From: Paenibacillus montanisoli
GTDB taxonomy: Bacteria; Bacillota; Bacilli; Paenibacillales; Paenibacillaceae
NCBI RefSeq assembly: GCF_003268025.1
Contig: NZ_QLUW01000004.1
Location: forward strand, 603,399 to 667,398
DNA length: 64,000 nt
Direction of reading: 5' to 3'
The position numbers and the translations under genes were made by a program. The notes under the pieces are model-generated. The model was not told the origin of the DNA and did not search any database. It worked only from the letters and a program-made list of their open reading frames with translations. Shown here piece after piece: positions 24,717 through 37,601 of the stretch (its first letter is position 1; every line of letters starts with the position of its first letter).

Positions 24717-27700
24717 TTACGAACGTTTTTTCCGGACGAAAGCGGCCGTCGAATTGCCGTTTTTCTTCTTCTTGCGCGGCTTCCGGTCACCATTGCCCGG
24801 ACCTTCGGTTCCGGTTGCCGCAGCGCCGGCAGCCTTCTTCCGGCGAGAGCCGGTTCCGCCGCCGCCACCGGCTGCACCGCCGCCTCCGTTGCGAGGCGCA
24901 CCGCCTCGGTCGGGGCCGCGTCCGCCGCCAAATCCGCGGTCACTGCCGCCGCGTCCACGACCACCGCCTTCGCCGCGGCCGCGAGGACGGTACGTATCCG
25001 AATCCTCGCCGGTATCCTTCAGCGAGCCTGCATTGTAAATCGGCAGCCCCCACATATCCGTACGGACGGCTTTGCGCTTGCCTTCGCCGGCCGATGTGCC
25101 GGATTCACCGCCACGGTCGCCGCCGCTGCTGCGGTCATTGCCGAGAAGCCGGTCGAGGTTGTAATCGTCCTCCGGCTTCCAGGCACGCTTATCGCGATCG
25201 CGCCTCTCCGGCGCTGCACCCGCGCCAAGCGCCTCCGAGCCGCCGCCGCCGAACCCGGCTTCGCCGCCGCGGCCCTTGCGCCGGCGCTCGTTCCGCTCGC
25301 GGTCGCCGCCGCTGCGCTCCCTCGCCGCGCCCGGCTCCGCCGCTCCGCCGCGCCGCTGGCCGCGCCCGCGCGGACCCACGCCCGCGCTCGCCTCGCGCGC
25401 CGCCGCCGCTCCGGCCGCGTTGCCGCCGCGCCCGCCGGCTTCGCCCCGGCGGCCGCCGCCGCGGCCATCGCGCGCGGCTGCGCCTCCGCGCCCGTTCGCG
25501 CTGCGCTGCGCGCCGCCGCGCTCGCGGCCCCCGCCGCTCCGCGCGCCGCGGCCGGCTTCGCTGCGGCCGCCAAACCCAAACTCGCGTGCCCGCTCCCCGC
25601 TGTCCGCGCTATGATTCTGGATCATACTGAAATCAATCGTATGCTCATCCATATTGACCCGCTCCACGCGGATTATCACCTCATCGCCGATCCGGTACGT
25701 GCGTGACGTCCGCTCGCCGATGAGCAGCATATGCTGCTCGTGGAAGTGATAATAATCATCCGACAGCTCGCTCAGGCGAATAAGCCCCTCGACCGTATTC
25801 GGCAGCTCCACGAAGATGCCGAAGTTCGTCACGCTGCTGATAATGCCGTCGAACTCCTCTCCGACCTTGTCGAGCATATACTCGCATTTCTTCAGCTTCT
25901 CCGTGTCGCGCTCCGCATCCACCGCGACGCGTTCCCGCTCCGACGACTGCTGCGCGATGTCCGGCATCCGCGCGGCAAGCGACTCGTGCCGCGCCTCGGA
26001 CAGCATGCCGCCGCTCTCGATCACCTCGCGGATAATACGGTGAATGACCAAATCCGGGTACCGCCGAATCGGCGACGTAAAGTGCGAATAGAACTCAGCC
26101 GCAAGGCCGAAGTGGCCCAGGCTTTCCGCGTCATATTTCGCCTGCTTCATCGAACGAAGCATGACGGTCGAAATAACGGTCTGCTCCTTGGAGCCGCGCA
26201 CGTCCTCAAGCAATGTCTGCAGGGCGCGCGGATGAATCACGCTGCCGCCCTTGCCTTTGACCGTGTAACCGAAATTCGCCGCAAACTGCACGAAGTGCAG
26301 CAGCTTCTCTTGGTCCGGATTATCGTGCGTCCGGTACAGGAACGGCACCTTCAGCCAGTAAAAATGCTCCGCCACCGTCTCGTTGGCCGCAAGCATGAAC
26401 TCCTCGATAATCGATTCCGCGATCGAACGCTCGCGCTTGATGATGTCGACCGCTTTGCCGTTCTCGTCCACGATCACCTTGGACTCCACGAAGTCGAAAT
26501 CGATCGCGCCCCGCTTCATCCGCATCGCGCGCAGCCGTGTCGCAAGCTCTTCCATGAGCTTGAACGTATCGACCAAATCGGCATAGCGCTCCTTAACCTC
26601 AGGGTCTTCGTCCGCAACGATTTTGCGCACGTTCGTATAGGTCATCCGCTCTTTCGTCTTAATGACGCTCGTAAACACATCATGGCGCACCCGCTTCAGC
26701 GTCTTCGCGTCAAATTCCATCTCGCAGGAGAGCGTCAGCCGGTCAACCTTGGGATTCAGCGAGCAGATGCCGTTCGAAAGCCGGTGCGGCAGCATCGGAA
26801 TGACGCGGTCCACCAAGTACACGCTGCACCCGCGCCGGTACGCTTCCTGATCAAGCGCCGAATTTTCCTTCACGTAGTAGCCGACATCCGCAATATGCAC
26901 GCCGAGCACATAGTTACCGTTTTCAAGCCGCTCCACATTGACCGCGTCATCCAAGTCCTTGGCGTCCTCGCCGTCGATCGTCACGATGACCTTATTCCGC
27001 AAATCACGGCGCCCTTGACGGACGATCTCATCCTCCGTGATGGAGTCCGGCGCCGCTTCCGCTTCCGCCATGACGTCATCGGGGAAGCCCTCCGGCAGCT
27101 GATGCTTCCGGATAATGGACAAAATATCGATGCCCGGGTCATCCTTATGCCCCAGCACCTCAATGATCTCACCTTCGGCGGCCGATCGGCCCTCCGGATA
27201 AGACACGATTCTCGCAACAACCTTCTGCCCCGACACCGCACCATGAAATTGACCTTGAGGAATAAAAATGTCCCGATTAATCCGTTTATCGTCCGGCAGC
27301 ACGAATCCGTATGTTTCGTGGTTGTCAAACGTCCCTACGATTTGCGTGACCGCGCGTTCCACGATCCGGACGACTTCGCCTTCCATGCGGCCGCCCGCCG
27401 CGCTGTGGGACGTTATGCGCGCCAGCACCGTGTCGCCGTTCATGGCGCTTTTCAAATCGTGCGCCCCAATGTAGACATCGCCATGTCCCTTATCATCCGG
27501 GATCAGGAAGGCAAATCCTTTCGCGTGCGCCTGCAGCCGTCCGCGCACCAAGTTCATCCGCTCCGGAAGCCCGTAGCGGTCGCTGGCATTCCGTACGATT
27601 TTGCCCTCATTCTCCAACTCGTTCAGCAAAACCAAAAAATTGCGGAACGATTCCGCGTTTCCTTCGCCGCCCAGCTGCTTATCAAGCTCTTGATAGGTCA

Positions 27701-27755
27701 TCGGCTTGTACGCCTGCTCACGCATATAATCCAGCAGCTGCTGCTCTGTCACCAT
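24717..27755 (-). CDS. rnr: Ribonuclease R with a 300-residue Arg/Gly-rich C-terminal tail
   Basis: A 1012-aa 3'-5' exoribonuclease. The order is an N-terminal HTH and OB domains, the RNB core with [18 protein letters not shown] (catalytic Asp cluster), and a C-terminal S1 domain ending near residue 715. The Bacillus enzyme is about 780 aa; here some 295 extra residues follow, low in complexity and rich in Gly, Arg and Ala ([27 protein letters not shown]) and ending in Lys/Arg runs ([10 protein letters not shown]). The DNA under it is extremely GC-rich. It should trim RNA tagged for decay and cooperates with SmpB/tmRNA; the tail may bind RNA or ribosomes. Confidence 0.95.
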   Translation of the reverse strand: MVTEQQLLDYMREQAYKPMTYQELDKQLGGEGNAESFRNFLVLLNELENEGKIVRNASDRYGLPERMNLVRGRLQAHAKGFAFLIPDDKGHGDVYIGAHDLKSAMNGDTVLARITSHSAAGGRMEGEVVRIVERAVTQIVGTFDNHETYGFVLPDDKRINRDIFIPQGQFHGAVSGQKVVARIVSYPEGRSAAEGEIIEVLGHKDDPGIDILSIIRKHQLPEGFPDDVMAEAEAAPDSITEDEIVRQGRRDLRNKVIVTIDGEDAKDLDDAVNVERLENGNYVLGVHIADVGYYVKENSALDQEAYRRGCSVYLVDRVIPMLPHRLSNGICSLNPKVDRLTLSCEMEFDAKTLKRVRHDVFTSVIKTKERMTYTNVRKIVADEDPEVKERYADLVDTFKLMEELATRLRAMRMKRGAIDFDFVESKVIVDENGKAVDIIKRERSIAESIIEEFMLAANETVAEHFYWLKVPFLYRTHDNPDQEKLLHFVQFAANFGYTVKGKGGSVIHPRALQTLLEDVRGSKEQTVISTVMLRSMKQAKYDAESLGHFGLAAEFYSHFTSPIRRYPDLVIHRIIREVIESGGMLSEARHESLAARMPDIAQQSSERERVAVDAERDTEKLKKCEYMLDKVGEEFDGIISSVTNFGIFVELPNTVEGLIRLSELSDDYYHFHEQHMLLIGERTSRTYRIGDEVIIRVERVNMDEHTIDFSMIQNHSADSGERAREFGFGGRSEAGRGARSGGGRERGGAQRSANGRGGAAARDGRGGGRRGEAGGRGGNAAGAAAAREASAGVGPRGRGQRRGGAAEPGAARERSGGDRERNERRRKGRGGEAGFGGGGSEALGAGAAPERRDRDKRAWKPEDDYNLDRLLGNDRSSGGDRGGESGTSAGEGKRKAVRTDMWGLPIYNAGSLKDTGEDSDTYRPRGRGEGGGRGRGGSDRGFGGGRGPDRGGAPRNGGGGAAGGGGGTGSRRKKAAGAAATGTEGPGNGDRKPRKKKKNGNSTAAFVRKKRS

Positions 27756-27990
27756 AACTTCTCACCTCATGTACCGCGATGCCGTCAATCCCATTTTGCT
27801 GAATGCTGAACGATCCAGAGGCTCATTCAAACCAATCAGCGATTATGCAGCAGTCGGTTGATAGATTGCCATATACTATATAGTATACACGAAAGGTATC
27901 GCCACCATCCGCGCCAGCCCGGTAAAATTAACAATTTTCGCCTGCATGGCTATATTGTAAACCTTTGCCACTTCCCATATGCAACAAAAA

Positions 27991-28012
27991 AAGCGAGCCT
28001 TATAGCCCGCTT
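27991..28012 (-). terminator. secG terminator
   Basis: AAGCGAGC (991-998) with GCCCGCTT (28005-28012) and a run of T on the minus strand after it. It separates secG from rnr; 27756-27990 must hold the rnr promoter. Confidence 0.7.
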
Positions 28013-28029
28013 TCCGCACTACTTATCCA

Positions 28030-28263
28030 TTATTTAACGAGGTAAGCTACCACGAGCGAACAAATGAAGAAGCCCGCTGCCACACCGATTGTCAAACGCT
28101 GCAAGAACAGGTCCAAGCCGCGTGCTTTCGTTTTGCCGAACAGGTGCTCAGCACCGCCGGAAATAGCACCCGACAATCCTGCGCTCTTTCCCTTTTGCAA
28201 AAGCACAACCGAGATCAGAGCCAATGCGAAAATAATAAGCAAAATTTTAAAAGTAATTGCCAT
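28030..28263 (-). CDS. secG: Preprotein translocase subunit SecG
   Basis: A 77-aa protein with two membrane spans (about 3-22 and 52-75) and the connecting [21 protein letters not shown] typical of SecG. The ATG at 28263 follows GGAGGTGGGACT and is preferred over an upstream in-frame start. It is the accessory part of SecYEG in the membrane and is in its usual place before rnr. Confidence 0.92.
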   Translation of the reverse strand: MAITFKILLIIFALALISVVLLQKGKSAGLSGAISGGAEHLFGKTKARGLDLFLQRLTIGVAAGFFICSLVVAYLVK

Positions 28264-28373
28264 AGTCCCACCTCCTGCACAAGGAGCAAATTTTCGTTTG
28301 CATCGCCTTGCCCGAGGAGACAAGACCTAGAAACAGCAATATTATTGTAACATAGCAAGGAATTGAAAACAAG

Positions 28374-29360
28374 CTAGCAGATTTTGTCCTTTTGCCACCG
28401 GATCGATTCGTCAAACGGCAGGTAAGCAAACTGCTCGTTTTGCCAGTAATATTTCAGCTCCTCGCGCGTCCATCCTTCGTAGAGATCATCCCATTCGAAA
28501 GGACCATGCGGCAGCAGCGACGCATGCTCGATCGGCTCGCTGGCGGGCTGGAACCGCAGATCCAAGGACAGTCGCACGCGTCCCGGCTGCTGGTTAGGCA
28601 GTGCCTTATGCACCGTCAAGCTGTGGAAAATAACGATGTCTCCCGCTTCGTAATCCCCTTCCGCCCACTCATAGCCAAGCCCGCATAGAATCGTCTCCAG
28701 TCCGCCCGCGCCCGGATTCGCGGTCACGCCAAGCAATCCTGTATGATGGCTGCCTTCCAGAATGGACAACCCCCCCAGCGTCAATGGCACGTCGCCCATC
28801 GGCGCCCAGCAGGTCCATGTATTCGCGCTGCCCTGAATATGCAGAAAATCTTGATGCGGCGGCGTTACATTCAGCTTCTCGCTCGGCAGCATCATGCGGG
28901 CGATATTGCGCGGATGCGGGAAGGTGCGCTCGCCGAACAGCGTATCAAACAGGCCGATCAGCTTCGGGTGATGAGCCACGCCATGGAATGCCTCCAGCTT
29001 CTGGACCATATGATAGACCTTCTGCGTCGTGCCGATCCCGTGCCAATTGAGCTCTTCGACCGACATCGCATCGATGGCCGGCTGGTTGCCGATGCCCTCC
29101 ATCAGCGGAGCGGCCGGATCAAGCAAGCCTTCAGCCTGCAGCACCTCCAGCAGCTGCCTCCGAAGCTCCATCACTTCCTCGCGCGTGAAAAAATGCTTGA
29201 AGAACAAGTAGCCTTTCTTCTCCGCTTCCCGTCTTAACGCCTCTGGCGACGCAAGCAGCGGCGTCGCGTCTTCGAACGCGATCGTTGCCGGTTTCATTGC
29301 CGGATCCATCGTTACCCCAACCTTTCCCATCCGCTGGATTTTGTCGATTGTCGACTTCAT
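28374..29360 (-). CDS. Phytanoyl-CoA dioxygenase (PhyH) family protein
   Basis: A 328-aa Fe(II)/2-oxoglutarate oxygenase-fold protein. PPHQDFLHIQG gives the HxD iron ligands and TVHKALPNQQPGRVRLSLDL the distal His and the Arg that grips 2-oxoglutarate. The substrate is unknown. It is divergent from an AraC gene, a pairing that suggests regulation by that protein. Confidence 0.85.
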   Translation of the reverse strand: MKSTIDKIQRMGKVGVTMDPAMKPATIAFEDATPLLASPEALRREAEKKGYLFFKHFFTREEVMELRRQLLEVLQAEGLLDPAAPLMEGIGNQPAIDAMSVEELNWHGIGTTQKVYHMVQKLEAFHGVAHHPKLIGLFDTLFGERTFPHPRNIARMMLPSEKLNVTPPHQDFLHIQGSANTWTCWAPMGDVPLTLGGLSILEGSHHTGLLGVTANPGAGGLETILCGLGYEWAEGDYEAGDIVIFHSLTVHKALPNQQPGRVRLSLDLRFQPASEPIEHASLLPHGPFEWDDLYEGWTREELKYYWQNEQFAYLPFDESIRWQKDKIC

Positions 29361-29452
29361 GCTTCCATTGTATGCTTAGCTGAGAAGGATGTATTTATAT
29401 CCGCTCGACACCTTTTTAACTTTTACCGTTATCCTAAGGAGGTAAGCAGCGT

Positions 29453-30370
29453 ATGACGCCTTCGCCCCATCACCCGGTTCCCTCGCTGAGCTGGCAATCG
29501 CTTCAGCCTGCCGTTTGCTACGCCAATAAGCTGCAATGCGTGCCCGGCTTCTCCTTCGGTCCGAGAGTCATCGACGAGCACCAATTCATCTTTGTAGCCG
29601 CCGGCTTCGGTACCGCATGGATTCAAGGGGAGCGGTACAACGCCGAACCGGGCTGCCTGTTCTACTATGGCCCGGATACCGTACATCATTTTATTGCCGA
29701 TGAACGCGCCCCCTTCCTGTTGTACGGCCTTCACTTCAGTTGGGTGGAACATTACCCGGAAGCAAGGAGCGCCGGCATTCAAATCCGCGAGGCTAAGTTC
29801 GATCCCAACGAACCGGGGGCAAGGCGGGATAACCGCATGCTGCTCGGTGACCCCGGCCGGCCAGCGGAAAGTCTGCTGTTTCAAGATGTGCAGCAGCTGC
29901 CTGTCGAACGATTCGAGCCGCGATTCGCCAAGCTTGCGGCATGCTACGGGGACGAAGTCCGCGACTATACGCAGCCGTTGCTGCGCGGCCTGCTGCTGGA
30001 GATGCTTGCCGCCATGAAGCAGCAAGAGCGCCGCTCTACGCCTGTAACGCCTCTCATCAGCTCGATCGCGTCGCAGCTGAACGAGCATGCCCGCGAACGA
30101 TATGAGCATGGCTGGCTATCGGAGTGGAGCGCCTATCACGCCGACCATATCGCGCGGCTCTTCCGTGCGCAGCTTGGCATGACGCCCTACGATTACTTCA
30201 TGAGCCGCAAGCTGCAGCTAGCCAAGGAGCTTCTCGCGCACTCCGAGCTGACGCTGCTGGCTATCGCTGAAGAGCTGCAAGCCGGATCGATCCACAATTT
30301 CACGAAGTGGTTCAAGCAGCATGCCGGTATGCCGCCAGGCCGGTACCGTAGAGCATCGCGTTTTATTTGA
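29453..30370 (+). CDS. AraC-family transcriptional regulator
   Basis: A 305-aa protein with an N-terminal cupin sensor (CLFYYGPDTVHHFI) and a C-terminal two-HTH AraC domain (RLFRAQLGMTPYDYFMSRKL and ELTLLAIAEELQAGS). The ribosome site AAGGAGG is strong. It probably controls the divergent PhyH gene and perhaps the TIM-barrel gene facing it at 30420. Confidence 0.9.
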   Translation: MTPSPHHPVPSLSWQSLQPAVCYANKLQCVPGFSFGPRVIDEHQFIFVAAGFGTAWIQGERYNAEPGCLFYYGPDTVHHFIADERAPFLLYGLHFSWVEHYPEARSAGIQIREAKFDPNEPGARRDNRMLLGDPGRPAESLLFQDVQQLPVERFEPRFAKLAACYGDEVRDYTQPLLRGLLLEMLAAMKQQERRSTPVTPLISSIASQLNEHARERYEHGWLSEWSAYHADHIARLFRAQLGMTPYDYFMSRKLQLAKELLAHSELTLLAIAEELQAGSIHNFTKWFKQHAGMPPGRYRRASRFI

Positions 30371-30379
30371 AATAAAAAA

Positions 30380-30411
30380 AACCTGCAGCCCCTCAGAAGG
30401 GACTGCAGGTT
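30380..30411. terminator. Bidirectional terminator
   Basis: AACCTGCAG...CTGCAGGTT with a short inner bulge; A-tract before and T-rich after on the respective strands. Between convergent genes. Confidence 0.75.
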
Positions 30412-30419
30412 ACTGCCTC

Positions 30420-31187
30420 TTACAAATAACCGTTCTCGCGGAAGAATTCCAAGCTGATCTTCGCGCTTTCCAGCGACGAAGAAACGAATTGCTCCTGCTC
30501 TACGAAAATGTACTGAATCCCCGATTGCTCGGCTACGTCCAGCACGCCCTTCAAATTTACGATGCCCTTGCCGACTTCCGTATCGCTGCGGCCTTGGCCG
30601 AAGTCTTTAAAGTGCGCCAGAGGCAAACGGCCCGCATAGCGATTCGCGTACTCAACCGGATTTTGCCCGCCCATATGCACCCAGCCGAAGTCAAATTCAG
30701 CGATCAGGTACTCTGCAGGCACTTTCTCCAGCAGCAGGTCCATGACCGGCTTGCCGTCAACCAGCTTGAATTCGAAATCATGGTTATGATAGCCGTATGT
30801 CAGGCCGGCTTCCTTGACTTGCTTGCCTGCCGCAGTCAGAATGTCCGCCAGCTTGTTCACGTCATCGATAGTCGGGTTCGCCGGCAGCGGCGCCCATGGC
30901 GTAACGATATATTGAAGGCCGATTTCTTTCGCGTATTGGATCTGCTTCGCCAGATCGGCTTCGATCTTCTCCGGCTCTCCGAAGTTCAGGCCGATGTGCG
31001 CCGATGGCGCCTGCAGGCCGAGCTCGTCCAGAAGCGCTTTCAATTCGCTGGCAGGCGTATTGAAGAAGCCCGCAAACTCAACGGCTTTATAGCCCATTTC
31101 CGCAACCTTGCGGATCGTACCGAGGAAATCATTCTCTGTTTGGTCACGAAGCGTGTACAACTGTAAGCCTACAACCGGTTTAGCCAA
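30420..31187 (-). CDS. Sugar phosphate isomerase/epimerase family protein (IolE/IolI-like TIM barrel)
   Basis: A 255-aa xylose-isomerase-like TIM barrel: VGLQLYTLRDQTENDFLGTI, HNHDFEFK, AEFDFGWVHMGGQNP and LAHFKDFGQ contain the metal ligands (His, Asp, Glu). The GAGGTGG ribosome site favours the TTG at 31187; a GTG at 31196 is the alternative. Substrate unknown. It lies alone, convergent with the AraC gene. Confidence 0.85.
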   Translation of the reverse strand: MAKPVVGLQLYTLRDQTENDFLGTIRKVAEMGYKAVEFAGFFNTPASELKALLDELGLQAPSAHIGLNFGEPEKIEADLAKQIQYAKEIGLQYIVTPWAPLPANPTIDDVNKLADILTAAGKQVKEAGLTYGYHNHDFEFKLVDGKPVMDLLLEKVPAEYLIAEFDFGWVHMGGQNPVEYANRYAGRLPLAHFKDFGQGRSDTEVGKGIVNLKGVLDVAEQSGIQYIFVEQEQFVSSSLESAKISLEFFRENGYL

Positions 31188-31310
31188 TGCATCCACCTCA
31201 TAGCTTTATAGTTTTTTGTTCATTTCTCCCTAATTATATCGAATAACGGGCCAGAAACGAGCTCACCTTTTGGGACACTCTTATGTCATTTTGGCATCGG
31301 CCGCAAAAAG

Positions 31311-31336
31311 AAGAGCCGGGGATTCCCCCGGCTCTT
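31311..31336 (-). terminator. Terminator of the glycolytic operon
   Basis: AAGAGCCGGGG (311-321) with CCCCGGCTCTT (326-336) close after the eno stop. The minus-strand sequence after it is TTTTTGCGG. Confidence 0.8.
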
Positions 31337-31348
31337 TCATGAAATGCC

Positions 31349-32671
<1,323 letters not shown>

Positions 32672-32775
32672 CTATAACCCCTTATCGACATCAATCATTA
32701 AACTCATGAATAATTATAGTAAACGAGGTGAAACGGCTGCCGCCGTCCCTTTAACAGCATGGACCGACGCGGCGA

Positions 32776-34308
32776 TTAGCCTTGCACGATCGATTTGCCC
32801 GTCATTTCTTGCGGCTGCTGCAAACCTGCCAGCGCCAGCATCGTCGGCGCGATATCCGCGAGAATTCCGCCTTCGCAAAGCGGTCCGACCTGCTTCGTCA
32901 CGATGAACGGCACCGGGTTCGTCGTATGCGCCGTGAATGGACGGCCATTCTCGTCGATTACCATATCGGCATTGCCATGGTCGGCCGTGATGAGGCATAC
33001 GCCGCCTTTTGCGAGCACCGCTTCAACGACTTGGCCCAAGCACTCGTCCGTCGCTTCAACCGCTTTGATCGTCGGCTCCAGCATGCCGGAGTGACCGACC
33101 ATATCCGGGTTCGCGAAGTTCAAGATGATCACGTCCTGGCGGTCCGCTTCGATTTCCTTAACCGCTGCGGCCGCTACCTCGTAAGCGCTCATTTCAGGTT
33201 GAAGATCGTAGGTCGCAACCTTAGGCGAAGGAATGAGAATGCGCGTTTCGCCTTCCAATTCGGTATCGCGGCCGCCGCTGAAGAAGAACGTCACATGAGG
33301 GTACTTCTCCGTCTCGGCGATGCGAAGCTGACGCTTCCCTTGCTGGACGAGCACTTCGCCTAGAGTGTTATCGAGGTTCTTCGGTTTGTACGCAACGAAG
33401 CCGCCAACGGTTTCACTGAACAGCGTCAAGCAGACGAAATACAGATTCTTCGGCTCTTTCGGTCCGCGTTCAAAGCCGCGGAAATCGCTGTTCGTGAACA
33501 CTTGCGACAGCTGAATTGCGCGGTCGGGACGGAAGTTGAAGAAGATGACCGCGTCTTCGGATTCTACGACGCCTACCGGGCTGCCGTCTTCCTTCACGAT
33601 GACGGTCGGCATGACGAACTCGTCATAGACCGACTTCTCGTAGGATTCAACAACCGCTTGGACCGGATCATTATATTGAGGGCCTTCTCCGTAAACCATA
33701 GCGCGGTACGATTTCTCGGTGCGCTCCCAGCGCTTATCGCGGTCCATTGCGTAGTAGCGGCCTTGAACGGTCGCGATTTGGCCTACGCCGAGCTCCTCGA
33801 TCTTCGCTTTAAGCTGTTCCAGATATCCTTTTGCGCTGTCCGGCGATACGTCGCGGCCGTCCAAGAACGCATGGATGTATACGTCCTTAAGCTCTTCCTT
33901 CTTCGCCAGCTCTAGCAAAGCGAATAGGTGCGCGATGTGGCTGTGTACGCCGCCGTCCGATAACAGGCCGTACAGGTGAAGCTTCTTGCCCTTTTCTTTC
34001 ACGTGCTTGACAGCACCTTGAAGCGTCTCGTTATCGAAAAATTCGCCATCGCGGATCGATTTGCTGATGCGGGTCAAATCCTGATAAACGATACGGCCGG
34101 CGCCGATATTCAAGTGGCCAACCTCGGAGTTGCCCATCTGTCCTTCCGGCAAGCCTACCGCTTCGCCGCACGCAGTCAACGTCGTGTGCGGGTACGTGTT
34201 CCAGTAACGGTCGTAATTCGGCTTGTTCGCCTGAGCCACCGCATTGCCGGTCACATCATTGCGCAAGCCGAATCCGTCCAAAATAATTAGAGCAACAGGA
34301 GCCGTCAT
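32776..34308 (-). CDS. gpmI: Phosphoglycerate mutase, cofactor-independent
   Basis: A 510-aa Mn-dependent mutase exchanging 3- and 2-phosphoglycerate. LDGFG near the N-terminus, [15 protein letters not shown] with the phosphoseryl Ser and [10 protein letters not shown] are visible. ATG 34308 is chosen because its ribosome site (GGGGGCGAAG) overlaps the end of tpiA; a longer frame begins at 34398 inside tpiA. Spacing to tpiA is one base. Confidence 0.97.
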   Translation of the reverse strand: MTAPVALIILDGFGLRNDVTGNAVAQANKPNYDRYWNTYPHTTLTACGEAVGLPEGQMGNSEVGHLNIGAGRIVYQDLTRISKSIRDGEFFDNETLQGAVKHVKEKGKKLHLYGLLSDGGVHSHIAHLFALLELAKKEELKDVYIHAFLDGRDVSPDSAKGYLEQLKAKIEELGVGQIATVQGRYYAMDRDKRWERTEKSYRAMVYGEGPQYNDPVQAVVESYEKSVYDEFVMPTVIVKEDGSPVGVVESEDAVIFFNFRPDRAIQLSQVFTNSDFRGFERGPKEPKNLYFVCLTLFSETVGGFVAYKPKNLDNTLGEVLVQQGKRQLRIAETEKYPHVTFFFSGGRDTELEGETRILIPSPKVATYDLQPEMSAYEVAAAAVKEIEADRQDVIILNFANPDMVGHSGMLEPTIKAVEATDECLGQVVEAVLAKGGVCLITADHGNADMVIDENGRPFTAHTTNPVPFIVTKQVGPLCEGGILADIAPTMLALAGLQQPQEMTGKSIVQG

Positions 34309-34309
34309 C

Positions 34310-35062
34310 TTACTTCGCCCCCTCGACAAGTGCGATGAAGGAAGCAGGCTCGAGGCTTGCGCCGCCGACCAAAGCGCCGTCGATATTGGATTGGCCAAGA
34401 TATTCGGTTACGTTGTTCGGCTTCACGCTGCCGCCGTATTGAATGCGAACCGCATCGGCGGTTGCCGCGTCGTACAGACCGGCGATCACGTCGCGGATGA
34501 ACGCGATAACGTCTTCCGCATCCGCAGCCGTCGACGACTTGCCCGTACCGATCGCCCAGATCGGCTCATAAGCAACGACTACTTCAGCCGCTTGCGCAGC
34601 GGACAAGCCTTGGAATGCCGCTTCCGTTTGTACCTTGCAAACTTCCTTCGTTTGCTCGGCTTCGCGCTCTTCCAGCTTCTCGCCAACGCATACGATCGGC
34701 GTCAAGCCGTGCTTGTATGCAGCATGGACTTTCTTATTTACGATTTCATCGGATTCCGCAAAATATGCGCGGCGCTCCGAGTGTCCGATAATGACATACT
34801 TCACGCCAAGATCCTTCAGCATAACGCCGCTGATTTCGCCCGTGTACGCGCCGCTGTCCTCGAAATGAAGGTTCTGTGCGCCGATGGCGATGGTCGTGCC
34901 CTTGGCCGCATCTACAAGCGCAGGAAGCGTCGTGAATGGCGCGCAAATGACCGTTTCAACGCCGTCCACCTCCGCTTTGCCCTTTACGTCCGCGAAGAAT
35001 GCCGTCGCTTCGGATACCGTTTTGAACATTTTCCAGTTGCCCGCAATAATCGGTTTACGCAT
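34310..35062 (-). CDS. tpiA: Triosephosphate isomerase
   Basis: A 250-aa TIM barrel: GNWKMFK (Lys), IIGHSERR (His), [14 protein letters not shown] (Glu) and GGASL at the end. Normal length, tightly packed between pgk and gpmI. Confidence 0.98.
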   Translation of the reverse strand: MRKPIIAGNWKMFKTVSEATAFFADVKGKAEVDGVETVICAPFTTLPALVDAAKGTTIAIGAQNLHFEDSGAYTGEISGVMLKDLGVKYVIIGHSERRAYFAESDEIVNKKVHAAYKHGLTPIVCVGEKLEEREAEQTKEVCKVQTEAAFQGLSAAQAAEVVVAYEPIWAIGTGKSSTAADAEDVIAFIRDVIAGLYDAATADAVRIQYGGSVKPNNVTEYLGQSNIDGALVGGASLEPASFIALVEGAK

Positions 35063-35080
35063 GAGTGTTATCGCTCCTTC

Positions 35081-36262
35081 TTACTTATCGTTCAGTGCAA
35101 CAACGCCCGGGAGCGCTTTGCCTTCCATGAATTCCAGCGATGCGCCGCCGCCTGTGGAGATGTGGTCCATCTTGTCCGCAAGACCGAATTTCTCCGCTGC
35201 AGCCGCGGAATCGCCGCCGCCGATGACGGTATAAGCCGAAGTCTCAGCGCATGCTTGCGCTACAGCGCGCGTGCCATGCGAGAACGGCTCGATTTCAAAT
35301 ACGCCCATAGGTCCGTTCCATACGACCAGCTTGGAGTCCTTGATGACATCCGCGTAAATTTCACGCGTTTTCGGTCCGATGTCGATGCCTTCCCAGTCGG
35401 AAGGAATGCCGTTAATGTCTACGATGCGAGTATTTGCTTTCGCGCTGAACTCATCTGTGATGACAACGTCAACAGGCAGAAGGAAGTTCTTGCCGAGCGA
35501 CTTCGCTTTCTCGATGAACTCAAGCGCCAAGTCCAGCTTGGAGTTGTCGCACAGCGATTGGCCGATTTCGTGGCCTTGAGCTTTGAAGAACGTGTAGGAA
35601 AGACCACCGCCGATAACGATGTTATCCGCGATTTCGATCATTTTGTTGATGACGTCGATTTTGTCTTTTACTTTGGAGCCGCCGACGATCGCCGTGAACG
35701 GACGATCCGGGTTCAGCAAGGCGCGGCCAAGCACGTCCAGCTCTTTCTCCATCAGAAGGCCGGATACGGCCGGCAGGTAATGCGCGATGCCTTCCGTCGA
35801 AGCGTGCGCGCGGTGAGCCGCGCCGAATGCGTCATTTACAAACAGGTCGGCCAGCTCGGCAAATTGCTTCGCCAATTCCGGATCGTTCTTCTCTTCGCCC
35901 TCGTAGAAACGTACGTTCTCGAGCAGCAGCACGTCGCCGTCTTTCAGAGCGGCCACTTGTGCTTTAACCGCTTCGCCGACTGCTTCGTCGGTTTTCACAA
36001 CCGGTTTACCCAGCAGCTGCGACAGGCGTACGCCAGCTTCTGTCAAACGCATGCCTTCTACTACTTGACCTTTCGGACGTCCCAGGTGGCTCGCCAAAAT
36101 CACTTTCGCGCCATTCTCGATCAGATACTTGATGGTTGGCAGCGTTTCGCGGATACGCGTATCATCCGTAATCGCGCCGTTCTCCATCGGCACGTTAAAA
36201 TCGACACGAACAAATACACGTTTACCGGCTACTTCAACGTCACGCACACTCTTCTTGTTCAT
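35081..36262 (-). CDS. pgk: Phosphoglycerate kinase
   Basis: A 393-aa enzyme making ATP from 1,3-bisphosphoglycerate. [19 protein letters not shown] and WNGPMGVFE are canonical. The ATG 36262 follows GGGAGGATTTCACTT; a longer in-frame opening at 36295 has no ribosome site. The gap to gapA is 251 bases with a hairpin, so gapA and pgk may be differently expressed. Confidence 0.98.
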   Translation of the reverse strand: MNKKSVRDVEVAGKRVFVRVDFNVPMENGAITDDTRIRETLPTIKYLIENGAKVILASHLGRPKGQVVEGMRLTEAGVRLSQLLGKPVVKTDEAVGEAVKAQVAALKDGDVLLLENVRFYEGEEKNDPELAKQFAELADLFVNDAFGAAHRAHASTEGIAHYLPAVSGLLMEKELDVLGRALLNPDRPFTAIVGGSKVKDKIDVINKMIEIADNIVIGGGLSYTFFKAQGHEIGQSLCDNSKLDLALEFIEKAKSLGKNFLLPVDVVITDEFSAKANTRIVDINGIPSDWEGIDIGPKTREIYADVIKDSKLVVWNGPMGVFEIEPFSHGTRAVAQACAETSAYTVIGGGDSAAAAEKFGLADKMDHISTGGGASLEFMEGKALPGVVALNDK

Positions 36263-36465
36263 AAGTGAAATCCTCCCGGGAACCAATGCCGCCATACAGT
36301 TTCAAGCGGATAAAAAGGTCAAAGTATATTTAAATTCTCCACATGCTATCCATCCCGCAGATTGCTGCAGGTTTATCTTATCTATGTGTTTATATCGGTT
36401 CCGACGGGGAACCGTCATTTTCTTCTACTAATTTCCCCATTACCGCATGCAAGCGCAAACTATCG

Positions 36466-36495
36466 CGAAGGAGCTGCCCACAAGCAGCTCCTTCG
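36466..36495 (-). terminator. Strong hairpin in the gapA-pgk spacer
   Basis: CGAAGGAGCTGC pairs with GCAGCTCCTTCG around CCACAA, 18 bases after the gapA stop. No T-tract follows, so it may be an attenuator or protect the gapA transcript rather than a full terminator. Confidence 0.6.
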
Positions 36496-36513
36496 ACGGA
36501 TATTCGGACCCTA

Positions 36514-37530
<1,017 letters not shown>

Positions 37531-37601
37531 CTAGGCATAATTTCATTTATCTCAAGACGAGCGCTGGACACCGAAAGCCGGCTGTCCACCCGTCAAGATC
37601 A

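Noticed and set aside
24678..27809. Long plus-strand frames opposite rnr (up to 692 aa)
   Set aside because: They are shadows of a very GC-rich coding strand: no ribosome sites, low-complexity translation, and the minus-strand RNase R is clear.
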